Position numbers and translations under genes: made by a program. Shown in pieces: positions 8,436 through 15,290 of a stretch of 26,145 bases of DNA. Origin of the DNA: Acidobacteriota bacterium (GTDB lineage Bacteria; Acidobacteriota; Holophagae; Acanthopleuribacterales; Acanthopleuribacteraceae); NCBI GenBank assembly GCA_020637335.1, contig JACJWC010000026.1, positions 1-26,145 on the forward strand, given 5' to 3'. Within the stretch, counting starts at the first letter, position 1, and the number at the start of each line of letters is the position of its first letter. Below the pieces are notes generated by a model, which made no database searches, was not told the DNA's origin, and saw only the letters and a list, made by a program, of their open reading frames with translations.

Positions 8436-8730
8436 GGATTCCCTCGTTTCGGCGGCGTTTTGTTCGATCCTAACTTTAACCAAATCGGGACATGGCGTAA
8501 ATATGCCGGTTGTCCCCGTTAGGTGACAGCTCCATGGTCTGCTGTCACCAAACCTCGATTTTCTTTTTACAAATTCCCACAGGCGCCCGAGTGGCCCGGA
8601 TTCGGCTGAACCCTTCTGATGATAGGTTTGATGCGGCTCGCAAAGGATTCGCAGGAAAATACTTTCGTCTTTCTCAATCCTTGGCATAATCTTTTCTATA
8701 TCTCTGTTTCCAAGTTCGAGGAGCCTGCTC
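8436..8730. promoter_or_regulatory. Divergent intergenic region
   Basis: This 295-nt region separates the leftward cupin/glycosyltransferase genes from the rightward lipoprotein operon and so should hold promoters for both. On the plus strand a CATAAT hexamer at about 8685-8690 is a plausible -10 for the lipoprotein operon, although no clear -35 is seen. GAGGAG at 8718-8723 is the ribosome binding site for the gene at 8731. A perfect inverted repeat lies at 8522-8549 and is listed separately. I see no gene here. Confidence 0.5.
8522..8549. promoter_or_regulatory. Perfect 9-bp inverted repeat, candidate operator
   Basis: GGTGACAGC at 8522-8530 and GCTGTCACC at 8541-8549 are exact reverse complements, separated by 10 nt that include CCATGG. 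Both flanking genes point away from it, so a terminator role is unlikely even though a T-rich stretch follows. A dimeric repressor or activator site is a better guess. No binding protein is identifiable. Confidence 0.4.
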
Positions 8731-9168
8731 ATGAGAAACCAAGCGATCCTTTTATTGGTGGTGTTAGCCATTGGAGCCTGTGGTCCTTCCCCAGCCAAAA
8801 ATCCCAAACTCAATCGGGAAATATTAGGCGAGGAACTGGAATTTGGTCGTCAGGCCGCCAAATACGACCTGTGGAATGAAGCCATTTTTCGCTGGGAAAA
8901 GGTCGTGAGTCAGGACCCGGACAACAGTAAAGCCATTAACAACTTGGCCGTCGCTTATGAATCGGTTGGCAATTACGACAAAGCGCATGAGCTCTACCGC
9001 AAAGCGTTAGAACTGAATGAAGACTCCACTGAAATCCGCAAAAACTACAAACGGTTTCTCAATTTCTATAAAAAGCATCAGAAACAGATCGAACGCGAAA
9101 AACGCAAAGCGGCTGGTGAAACGGTGGAACCTGAACCCCAAGACAGCGACGAAGAAGGAGACCAATAA
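8731..9168 (+). CDS. TPR-containing lipoprotein
   Basis: This 145-aa protein starts with a lipoprotein signal ending in the lipobox IGAC at residues 14-17 (Cys17 is the lipidated residue). About two tetratricopeptide repeats follow at about 40-110 (AIFRWEKVVSQDPDNSKAINNLAVAYE and the next unit, NYDKAHELYRKALELNED, in shortened form). The C-terminus is a charged Lys/Glu tail. GAGGAG lies 7 nt upstream of the ATG. Its stop overlaps the next ATG by one base. It is probably a periplasm-facing membrane-anchored scaffold for the two following genes, by analogy with TPR lipoproteins that serve outer-membrane machines; the specific role is unknown. Confidence 0.82.
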   Translation: MRNQAILLLVVLAIGACGPSPAKNPKLNREILGEELEFGRQAAKYDLWNEAIFRWEKVVSQDPDNSKAINNLAVAYESVGNYDKAHELYRKALELNEDSTEIRKNYKRFLNFYKKHQKQIEREKRKAAGETVEPEPQDSDEEGDQ

Positions 9169-9821
9169 TGCGATATGGAATTGGATTGGCTCTGTTGCTT
9201 ATGGCTTGCGGTGGCGAACAAAATCGCGTGCGTATTTCACTGCCCTTACCACCTAAACTGGATTTGTCGCTCTACAACCAGATCTACATTGCAGGCTTTA
9301 TCGCCTCGGACAAGAACCAGGACTTTGACAGCGATGCGGAAACCTTGAACTTTTTCCGACGCGAATTTATCCGCCGCAATGCTATTGACGTGGTGGAACA
9401 TCCGCCCATGGAGTTGTCCGACCAAGACCCGCGTTCTTTTTTTGATCGGGTTCAACCCGAGTTCACCAAGATTGAAGATATGAACAAGGAAGATACCTTG
9501 ATCTTAACCGGTGAGGTCAGTTACGAAATCTTGGACCGGTCCGGGTTCCGCCAGGTGGAAGGCACCGATATCAGCGGCAATCGTTTTTATCAAACCCGAT
9601 TTGTCGAAGCGACCGGTTACCTGCTCAAATTGCGCATCTTTGTTTATGAGTTAAAAGAAGGCAATCTGCTTTATCGCGAATCGCTTCAGGATGAAATTGA
9701 TGTGGACGGACCTCCGGGCGATACCAAACTGGCGTTTAATGCCCTGCTCGATCGTATGTCGACCAGTGTTTTGGGTCTCTTCAGCAACACGACGGTCCGC
9801 GCCGAACGAAACTTGCTCTAG
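9168..9821 (+). CDS. Lipoprotein of unknown function
   Basis: This 217-aa protein has a short lipoprotein signal with lipobox LMAC at residues 11-14 (Cys14). The mature part starts with a proline-rich linker, followed by a compact alpha/beta domain of about 190 residues containing a predicted beta strand (YNQIYIAGFIA), a long helix (TLNFFRREFIRR) and later strands (DTLILTGEVSYEI, LLKLRIFVYEL). The pattern recalls small lipoprotein domains that bind other envelope components (LptE- or CsgG-like), but I cannot assign a family. The ATG shares a base with the TPR lipoprotein stop, and the large protease-barrel gene follows after 16 nt. The three genes therefore look like one unit. Confidence 0.75.
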   Translation: MRYGIGLALLLMACGGEQNRVRISLPLPPKLDLSLYNQIYIAGFIASDKNQDFDSDAETLNFFRREFIRRNAIDVVEHPPMELSDQDPRSFFDRVQPEFTKIEDMNKEDTLILTGEVSYEILDRSGFRQVEGTDISGNRFYQTRFVEATGYLLKLRIFVYELKEGNLLYRESLQDEIDVDGPPGDTKLAFNALLDRMSTSVLGLFSNTTVRAERNLL

Positions 9822-9837
9822 CCCTCGGAGGTTCTTT

Positions 9838-12660
9838 ATGAAAAATGCCTTGCTTGTTTGTTTTTTCTTCCTTCCCCTTTTTGCTGGCGGAAAAAACAAG
9901 GTCTCATATGACCAATTTGAGTGGAAGGTGTACCAGTCTGCTCACTTTAAGGTATTTCACTACACGGAAGAGGAGCACCTTCTGCCTGCCGTTGTGGATA
10001 TGGCTGAGGCTGCTTATGCGGCCAACTCCGATAAGCTTCAGCACCAAATCAATTTCAAGATCCCCTTGGTCATCTACAAAACCCACGAAGAATTTGAACA
10101 GACCAACATTTTTGGCGGGTTTGTTCCGCGTTACGTGGGCGCGTTTGCCGATCCTTTTCAGAGCCGTATGGTTCTTCCGATTGATTTACCGCCCGAAGAC
10201 CTGTATGAACTGATCGCACACGAATTGACCCACATTTTCCAATACGACATGCTGTTTAATAACCGGATCAGCACGATTATCCGCGCCAATGCACCGACTT
10301 GGTTCATTGAGGGCATGGCCAGTTACATCGCTAACGACGAGGACAACTTGGGTCGTATGGTGTTGCGCGATGCTGCGGTCAATGCCGGGTTTAACAGCCT
10401 ATCCAACCTCAATTCGCTCTCTTACATGGCCTATCGGGTTGGCCATGCGGCCTTTGACTTTATGGAGGAGGAGTGGGGCATCGAAGGGGTGCGCAATTTC
10501 TTATGGGAATATCGCAAGGACATCACAGGCGGCGTCGATGATGCCCTGCAAAAAGCCTTTGAACTTGAACCCAACGAGTTCAACCGCAAATTTAAAAAGT
10601 ACCTGCGCAAACGTTATATTGAGTTACTGCCGATCAAAGAAGAACCAGACGATTACGCACGAGAAATCCGCACCCGCCGAGTGGTGACGACCTTGTCGCC
10701 TGAACTGTCGCCGAGTGGTGATTTGTTTGCAGCCGTGGTCCCGATGGGGAATGAGTTGGACCTGGTTTTGGTCTCGACCAAGGATGGGCGGATTTTCAAG
10801 AATCTGACCAAGGGTTACACCAACGAATACACCGAAATTAATGTCAATGCCTTTAGCGGGAAAAACGATTTGAGTTGGAGCCCGGACGGCAATGAAATCG
10901 CGTTCAGCGTGCGCAAAGAAGGGACCAACCGGATCCTTGTTGTGAACGTATTGAACGGCAGAATTACCGAAGATCTATCCTTTGACGACATTCGTTCCTT
11001 GGAATCGCCGGCTTTTGGTGGCAACCCTAATGAACTGTACTTTACGGGCAATAAAAATGGGGCAATCGATGTGTTTTATTACAACCGCAAGGCTGCCACC
11101 GTGGTTAACCTGACCAACGATCCCCAGGAAGATCGCAATCCGCGAATCTCGCCCGATGGGAACGAGTTGCTTTATTCCTCCATGCGGGCGGGATTCATGA
11201 AAATCATCGCCTACAACCTGGAAAAGCGCGAGAAAACGCAATTGACCTCTGGACTCGGTAACGATATTCAGGCCAATTACAGCCAGGATATGAAACGGAT
11301 TTATTTCAGCTCTGACCGCTATGATGATATCTACAACATCTATTCGCTCGAAATCGAAACCGGCCTGATGCACCAATACACCAACCTTTTAACCGGTGCA
11401 TTTTCGCCTCAGGAACGCATCTTGTTCGACCACAAAGCTGGGGTGGAGACCAAACAGCTGGTTTTTAGCGCATTTTATGAAGGCCGTTACCGGATTTACC
11501 GCATGGATAAACCGTCCGATCGGGAAAAAGTTTATTCCGCAGATCAGGACAACTATGAAAACGTAAAAGACCATCCGATGACGGCCAATACCAAAGTCGA
11601 GCCGGAAAGCTTTGGTGAGTACAGGCCGTTTAAAAACTTCAGTGTAAGTGGTGTGGATTTGACAGCGGGCGTTACCGATGATGGTCGTTTCCTAACCAAT
11701 AGCTCGATTTCGTTCAGCGACGTTTTGGGCAACCACAACCTGGATATTTCCGCCTATTCCATTTCCAGTTATGAATCCTATTACGCCAATTACCTGAACC
11801 GAACGGGCCGCGCCCAGTGGGGACTGACCTTCGATTCGCAACAGTATTTCTTTGTGGATTATTACTTCCAGCCGGGATCCCGAATTGATCGCACCTACAA
11901 AAATATGATCCTGGCCGGGTATTGGCGTTATCCCTTCAGCCTGTTTTCCCGGGTGGATATCGGGGCAGGTGGAGTGGATTATGATTCGTATTATCCCCGT
12001 TACAATGAGGAGCTTGACCGCTTCCTATACGAGGTGGCCGACTATACCGAGCCTTTTGCCTACCTCAATTTCTCACGGGACACTGCCCGATACAGCTATT
12101 TTGGGCCGATCCAAGGCATGGTTCTTGACATAGGCGCTACCCACACCTTCAATCAATACACGACCTACCGCGCTGATTACAAAGGCTATAAAGAACTCAG
12201 CCGGCGCTCGCTGTTCGCAACGCGCGTTCGTGCGGATTACAGTGACGGGGACCGACCTGAACTGTTCTTTCTCGGTGGCAATTCCAATTTGCGTGGCGAC
12301 TACTTCTACAACCAATTTGCGGGTACCAAACGCCTGCTGACCCAAATGGAATTGCGATTCCCGCTCGTCGATCAAATCACTTTTCCCGGCTTCTCACTCG
12401 GGAATATCCGCGGCCGCTTCTTTACAGAAGTGGGTGGTGCCTGGTTTGATGACGATAGCTTTAATTTCGAATTTGAAGGCAGCGATACCTATTTCCCAGA
12501 ACTACCCAACCCCAATTACCTGCTCGGCTCCTATGGTTTTGAGATCAGCATGTTCTTTTTGGGCCTGGAACTGCACTGGACCTGGTCGACCCGAACCAAT
12601 TTTGACGACCTGACCGGCAGCCGTCACTTCAGCTTCTGGATTGGCCGAACCATCTGGTAA
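9838..12660 (+). CDS. Outer-membrane fusion: HExxH protease + TolB-like propeller + BamA-like barrel
   Basis: This 940-aa protein has a signal peptide (MKNALLVCFFFLPLFAGG). A peptidase-MA-like metalloprotease domain at about 25-220 carries zinc motif HELTH at 128-132 and third-ligand candidate Glu158 in WFIEGMASY. A beta-propeller at about 225-560 shows repeated TolB/WD-like strands (LSPSGDLFAAV, SWSPDGNEIAF, RISPDGNELLY). The last about 300 residues are a 16-strand-type Omp85/surface-antigen barrel, with FLGGNSNLRGDYFYNQFAG resembling the BamA-family RGY/F motif and a C-terminal Trp. The ATG at 9838 follows GGAGG with good spacing; an in-frame extension to 9691 lies inside the previous gene. 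Proteins with this three-part design occur in several diderm phyla, but their substrates are poorly known. A hairpin terminator follows. Confidence 0.88.
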   Translation: MKNALLVCFFFLPLFAGGKNKVSYDQFEWKVYQSAHFKVFHYTEEEHLLPAVVDMAEAAYAANSDKLQHQINFKIPLVIYKTHEEFEQTNIFGGFVPRYVGAFADPFQSRMVLPIDLPPEDLYELIAHELTHIFQYDMLFNNRISTIIRANAPTWFIEGMASYIANDEDNLGRMVLRDAAVNAGFNSLSNLNSLSYMAYRVGHAAFDFMEEEWGIEGVRNFLWEYRKDITGGVDDALQKAFELEPNEFNRKFKKYLRKRYIELLPIKEEPDDYAREIRTRRVVTTLSPELSPSGDLFAAVVPMGNELDLVLVSTKDGRIFKNLTKGYTNEYTEINVNAFSGKNDLSWSPDGNEIAFSVRKEGTNRILVVNVLNGRITEDLSFDDIRSLESPAFGGNPNELYFTGNKNGAIDVFYYNRKAATVVNLTNDPQEDRNPRISPDGNELLYSSMRAGFMKIIAYNLEKREKTQLTSGLGNDIQANYSQDMKRIYFSSDRYDDIYNIYSLEIETGLMHQYTNLLTGAFSPQERILFDHKAGVETKQLVFSAFYEGRYRIYRMDKPSDREKVYSADQDNYENVKDHPMTANTKVEPESFGEYRPFKNFSVSGVDLTAGVTDDGRFLTNSSISFSDVLGNHNLDISAYSISSYESYYANYLNRTGRAQWGLTFDSQQYFFVDYYFQPGSRIDRTYKNMILAGYWRYPFSLFSRVDIGAGGVDYDSYYPRYNEELDRFLYEVADYTEPFAYLNFSRDTARYSYFGPIQGMVLDIGATHTFNQYTTYRADYKGYKELSRRSLFATRVRADYSDGDRPELFFLGGNSNLRGDYFYNQFAGTKRLLTQMELRFPLVDQITFPGFSLGNIRGRFFTEVGGAWFDDDSFNFEFEGSDTYFPELPNPNYLLGSYGFEISMFFLGLELHWTWSTRTNFDDLTGSRHFSFWIGRTIW

Positions 12661-12663
12661 TAC

Positions 12664-12689
12664 AGGGGCGGGACCTAAATCCCGCCCCT
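12664..12689 (+). terminator. Hairpin terminator after the protease-barrel gene
   Basis: A10-bp stem is formed by A/GGGGCGGGA at 12664-12673 and TCCCGCCCC/T at 12680-12689 around the loop CCTAAA, directly after the stop codon at 12660. The sequence that follows (TAAATTTA) is only weakly T-rich. It is placed as expected for a terminator of the lipoprotein/protease operon, with a new gene set starting at 12780. Confidence 0.6.
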
Positions 12690-12779
12690 AAATTTACCGC
12701 GCCGTGGCCTGAGTCACGTGCATCCCGGCTTTGGATCCCCTATCTTTAAAGGGTTGCATTCCCTGTTCAGGAGGTTCTT

Positions 12780-13718
12780 GTGCCTACCTTGCCACAACGC
12801 GAGCTTTTCGGAAACTTCGTGGATCCCGTGACCCAAATGCGTTTAAGTGAATCGGACGGATATTTGGTGTCTGCGGATGGCGATGCACGTTTCCCCATTA
12901 TTGCTGGAACGCCCATCTTGCATCCGGACCCTGAAGCCTATTTGGTCGATGAGTACATGGCTTTAACCCGGGTCATTGCCGAATTTGGCGTGCAAAAAAG
13001 TCCTCAGACCTGGCTGGCAAACGTTCCGTTTAACCCGCCGGAAGGCCTGCCTCAAGATACTGAAATTCGCGGTGAAGGCTATCCGGGCTTCTGGGACCAC
13101 ATGCCAATCCCCGCCTATTTGGTGCCGCTCACCAGTTCAGATGCCACGACCTTAATCGGTGGTATTTTGGGCAGTCGCTTTCGGGGACTGGGCCTGGATC
13201 TGGGCTGTGGTCAAGGCGGAATGACCCAGTTGATGAGCCAGAGCTGTGAACGCGTGATCGGCATTGAACAAAATCTCTATTTGGCAACCCTGGCCAACCA
13301 CCTTTTACGGGCCGATAAAATCGACATACCCTATTTCGATCCGTGTCAAGGCTGGAAACAAACCGTTTTATCCAAACCGGCTGTTAACAATGCGCTGGTC
13401 AGTTGTGCCACCGTTTATGCGCTTCCGTTCTCGGAACCGCTGTTTGATTGGATCCATTGTGGCCATCTCCTGGACCTGTTGGTCGATCCCGAGCAGGTCA
13501 TCGATGCCATCTTGCGCATATTGAAGCCGGGTGCCGTGCTTTCAATCGTCTCGCCCCGCGATTATGAATCTGCTCAACATTTTGACGATTTAACGGAACG
13601 TTTAAACGACCACTTCGAGTCGGTTCACGAACAAGACGACTTGACTTATATTCGTTGGAACCACCGCCGCCGATTTGTGGTTCAAAGCGATTGGTTGTGG
13701 ATTGGAAAATTGCGCTGA
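12780..13718 (+). CDS. SAM-dependent methyltransferase
   Basis: This 312-aa protein has a class I methyltransferase domain in its C-terminal two-thirds, with motif I LGLDLGCGQGGM at about 137-148 and the following acidic motif GIEQNLYLA at about 161-169. A motif resembling the post-II region is at about 218-240 (FDWIHCGHLLDLL), with ILKPGAVLSIVSP at about 247-259. The first 60 residues resemble the Trm112-like N-terminal segment seen in some methyltransferases (FPIIAGTPIL) but lack its usual Cys residues. The start is GTG at 12780 with AGGAGG just upstream. Substrate is unknown; it stands alone as a transcription unit, though it is directly upstream of a fatty-acid-type gene set. Confidence 0.8.
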   Translation: MPTLPQRELFGNFVDPVTQMRLSESDGYLVSADGDARFPIIAGTPILHPDPEAYLVDEYMALTRVIAEFGVQKSPQTWLANVPFNPPEGLPQDTEIRGEGYPGFWDHMPIPAYLVPLTSSDATTLIGGILGSRFRGLGLDLGCGQGGMTQLMSQSCERVIGIEQNLYLATLANHLLRADKIDIPYFDPCQGWKQTVLSKPAVNNALVSCATVYALPFSEPLFDWIHCGHLLDLLVDPEQVIDAILRILKPGAVLSIVSPRDYESAQHFDDLTERLNDHFESVHEQDDLTYIRWNHRRRFVVQSDWLWIGKLR

Positions 13719-13726
13719 ATCCTTGG

Positions 13727-13754
13727 ATGACAAGGCTTTCAGCTGTGCTATACT
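13727..13754 (+). promoter_or_regulatory. Candidate sigma-70-type promoter for the fabG gene set
   Basis: ATGACA at 13727-13732 and TATACT at 13749-13754 are separated by 16 nt and are fair matches to -35 and -10 hexamers. A TGTG element just upstream adds a weak extended -10 character. The expected transcription start is about 50 nt before the fabG-like ATG. It is a sequence match only. Confidence 0.4.
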
Positions 13755-13809
13755 CTGTCTCTTTGTGGGCAGTCCGGGATCTTGCCCAATTCGCAATTGA
13801 GGATTCAAG

Positions 13810-14535
13810 ATGACGGAACACGTGCTGGTGACGGGCGGCAGCAATGGGATTGGTCGCGCCATCGTCGAACTTTTGGCCAGTCAAGGGTACCGGGTCAGCT
13901 TCACTTACTTCTCGGCCCAAGACCAAGCCCGCGCGATCGAAACTCAGTATCCCGGAACTGAAGGCTTTTTAATTGATCAGGGCAACCTCGACCAATTGGA
14001 ATCTGAACTGGAGGCCCTCGTTCAGAAACGCGGCCGAATTGATCACTTGGTCAACAATGCGGGCATCACCCGCGATGGCCATTTCCTGCTCCAGGACATG
14101 GCCACCTGGCACCAAATCCTGCAAGTCAACCTGGATGGTGCCGTTTTGACGACCAAATACCTGTTGCGCAATATGTTGCACCAAAAAGCCGGTCGGATCA
14201 TTAATATGGTTTCTTCCAGTGGGGTAACCGGATTGCCGGGCCAAACCGCTTATTCTGCGTCCAAAGCCGGCATGATTGGTTTTACCAAGGCCTTGGCCCA
14301 GGAAGTCGCTCGTTATGGCATTTTGGTCAATGCGATTGCGCCCGGCTTGATTGAAACCGAAATGATTACCGCGATTCCCGAACCCAAAATGAAAAAGTTT
14401 TTAGAAAAAATCCCGATGAACCGGATTGGTCAACCGCAAGAGGTGGCCATGTTGGTAGAGTTTCTGATTTCCCCACGATGCCAATTCATGACCGGTCAGG
14501 TCTTTCGCATCGATGGCGGCATGATTCTGGCCTAA
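13810..14535 (+). CDS. fabG: FabG-like 3-oxoacyl-ACP reductase (SDR family)
   Basis: This 241-aa protein is a classical short-chain dehydrogenase. The NAD(P)-binding motif TGGSNGIG is at 8-15, NNAG at 82-85, catalytic Ser at about 135, and Tyr148 and Lys152 in the YxxxK motif (YSASK). The PGLIETEM segment around 178-185 and the C-terminal FRIDGGM are typical of FabG. Its length matches the family. It would reduce 3-oxoacyl-ACP to 3-hydroxyacyl-ACP in the cytoplasm. The ACP and FabZ-like genes follow at once, which supports an ACP-bound substrate over another SDR role. It may belong to a secondary acyl pathway rather than the main fatty-acid pathway, because no ketosynthase, malonyltransferase or main fab cluster is in view. 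Confidence 0.85.
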   Translation: MTEHVLVTGGSNGIGRAIVELLASQGYRVSFTYFSAQDQARAIETQYPGTEGFLIDQGNLDQLESELEALVQKRGRIDHLVNNAGITRDGHFLLQDMATWHQILQVNLDGAVLTTKYLLRNMLHQKAGRIINMVSSSGVTGLPGQTAYSASKAGMIGFTKALAQEVARYGILVNAIAPGLIETEMITAIPEPKMKKFLEKIPMNRIGQPQEVAMLVEFLISPRCQFMTGQVFRIDGGMILA

Positions 14536-14552
14536 ATATTACGGAGGACCTT

Positions 14553-14813
14553 TTGGAAAACCTGAAATTACAAATAAAAGAACTGATCATTGACCGCTTG
14601 CGTTTGGAAGGCATGACCCCAGACGATATTGAAGACAGTGCCCCACTTTTCGGCGAAGGATTGGGTCTCGACTCGATTGACTCGCTGGAATTGGTTTTGG
14701 GCATTGAACAAAAGTTCGGTGTCAAAATCCAAGATGAAGAATTGGGCCAAAAAGTATTGGCTTCAGTCGATGCTTTGGCAGCCTTTGTGGCCTCCAAAGG
14801 TCAGGGTGCATGA
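14553..14813 (+). CDS. Acyl carrier protein
   Basis: This 86-aa protein has the phosphopantetheine attachment motif GLDSIDSLEL, with Ser41 as the expected modified residue, and the acidic four-helix outline of an ACP. The start is a TTG at 14553, preceded by GGAGG with 5-nt spacing; the in-frame ATG at 14478 lies inside fabG and is rejected. The stop overlaps the next ATG in ATGA. It differs from a housekeeping ACP by the motif LDSID preceded by GEGLGL, often seen in ACPs of secondary pathways. It would carry the acyl chain between the adjacent FabG- and FabZ-like enzymes. Confidence 0.88.
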   Translation: MENLKLQIKELIIDRLRLEGMTPDDIEDSAPLFGEGLGLDSIDSLELVLGIEQKFGVKIQDEELGQKVLASVDALAAFVASKGQGA

Positions 14814-15226
14814 GCGTTGAGCTGTTTCAATACCTGAAACATCGCTACCCGTTTCTACTGATTGACCGCATCATCGAGCGCAAGCCCGGCATCTCCTGTA
14901 CGGCCTTGAAAAACGTTTCCGTTAACGAGAAATTTTTCACCGGCCACTTTGGTGACCATCCTATTCTGCCCGGCGTGTTGTTGATCGAAATGATGGCACA
15001 ATGCGCCGCATTGGTCGGCCTTCCTGAAGGTGAGGCGCCGCGCCTCGGCTATTTGGCTCAAGTACAACAAGTCAAATTCCTCAAACCGGTGTTTCCCGGC
15101 GATCAACTGCTGATCCATGCCGAACTGGAAGGTCAGTTCGGCAAGCTATCCAAATTTAAAGCCAACATTATGTGCGAGGGTTCGCAGGTTGTGAGTGGTA
15201 ACTTTACAACGGCAACCAAGTCCTAA
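14810..15226 (+). CDS. fabZ: FabZ-like 3-hydroxyacyl-ACP dehydratase
   Basis: This 138-aa single hot-dog-fold protein opens with HRYPFLLIDR at about 11-20, a hallmark of FabZ. The catalytic His46 is in TGHFGDHP and the catalytic Glu60 in LIEMMAQ, giving the FabZ His/Glu pair. The usual GHFPxxPIxPG motif reads GHFGDHPILPG here, with one Pro changed to Gly. It would dehydrate 3-hydroxyacyl-ACP to the trans-2-enoyl product. It overlaps the ACP stop by 4 nt. A main-pathway fabZ usually lies near lpxD/lpxA; here it is with FabG and ACP, so a dedicated secondary pathway is plausible. Confidence 0.87.
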   Translation: MSVELFQYLKHRYPFLLIDRIIERKPGISCTALKNVSVNEKFFTGHFGDHPILPGVLLIEMMAQCAALVGLPEGEAPRLGYLAQVQQVKFLKPVFPGDQLLIHAELEGQFGKLSKFKANIMCEGSQVVSGNFTTATKS

Positions 15227-15290
15227 AATTCGTCTTTTTTTAAAAACCACGAATGTCGGTGGTATGATTTGAGCTTCATATGAGGCGAAA

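Noticed and set aside
8522..8570. Rho-independent terminator reading of the inverted repeat
   Set aside because: Both neighbouring genes are transcribed away from it.
8034..8813. Longer form of the cupin gene starting at 8813
   Set aside because: The added 126 codons cross the divergent promoter region and have no domain character; the ATG at 8435 has a good ribosome binding site.
9691..9837. Longer N-terminus for the protease-barrel protein
   Set aside because: It lies inside the previous gene, and the signal peptide and GGAGG both point to the ATG at 9838.
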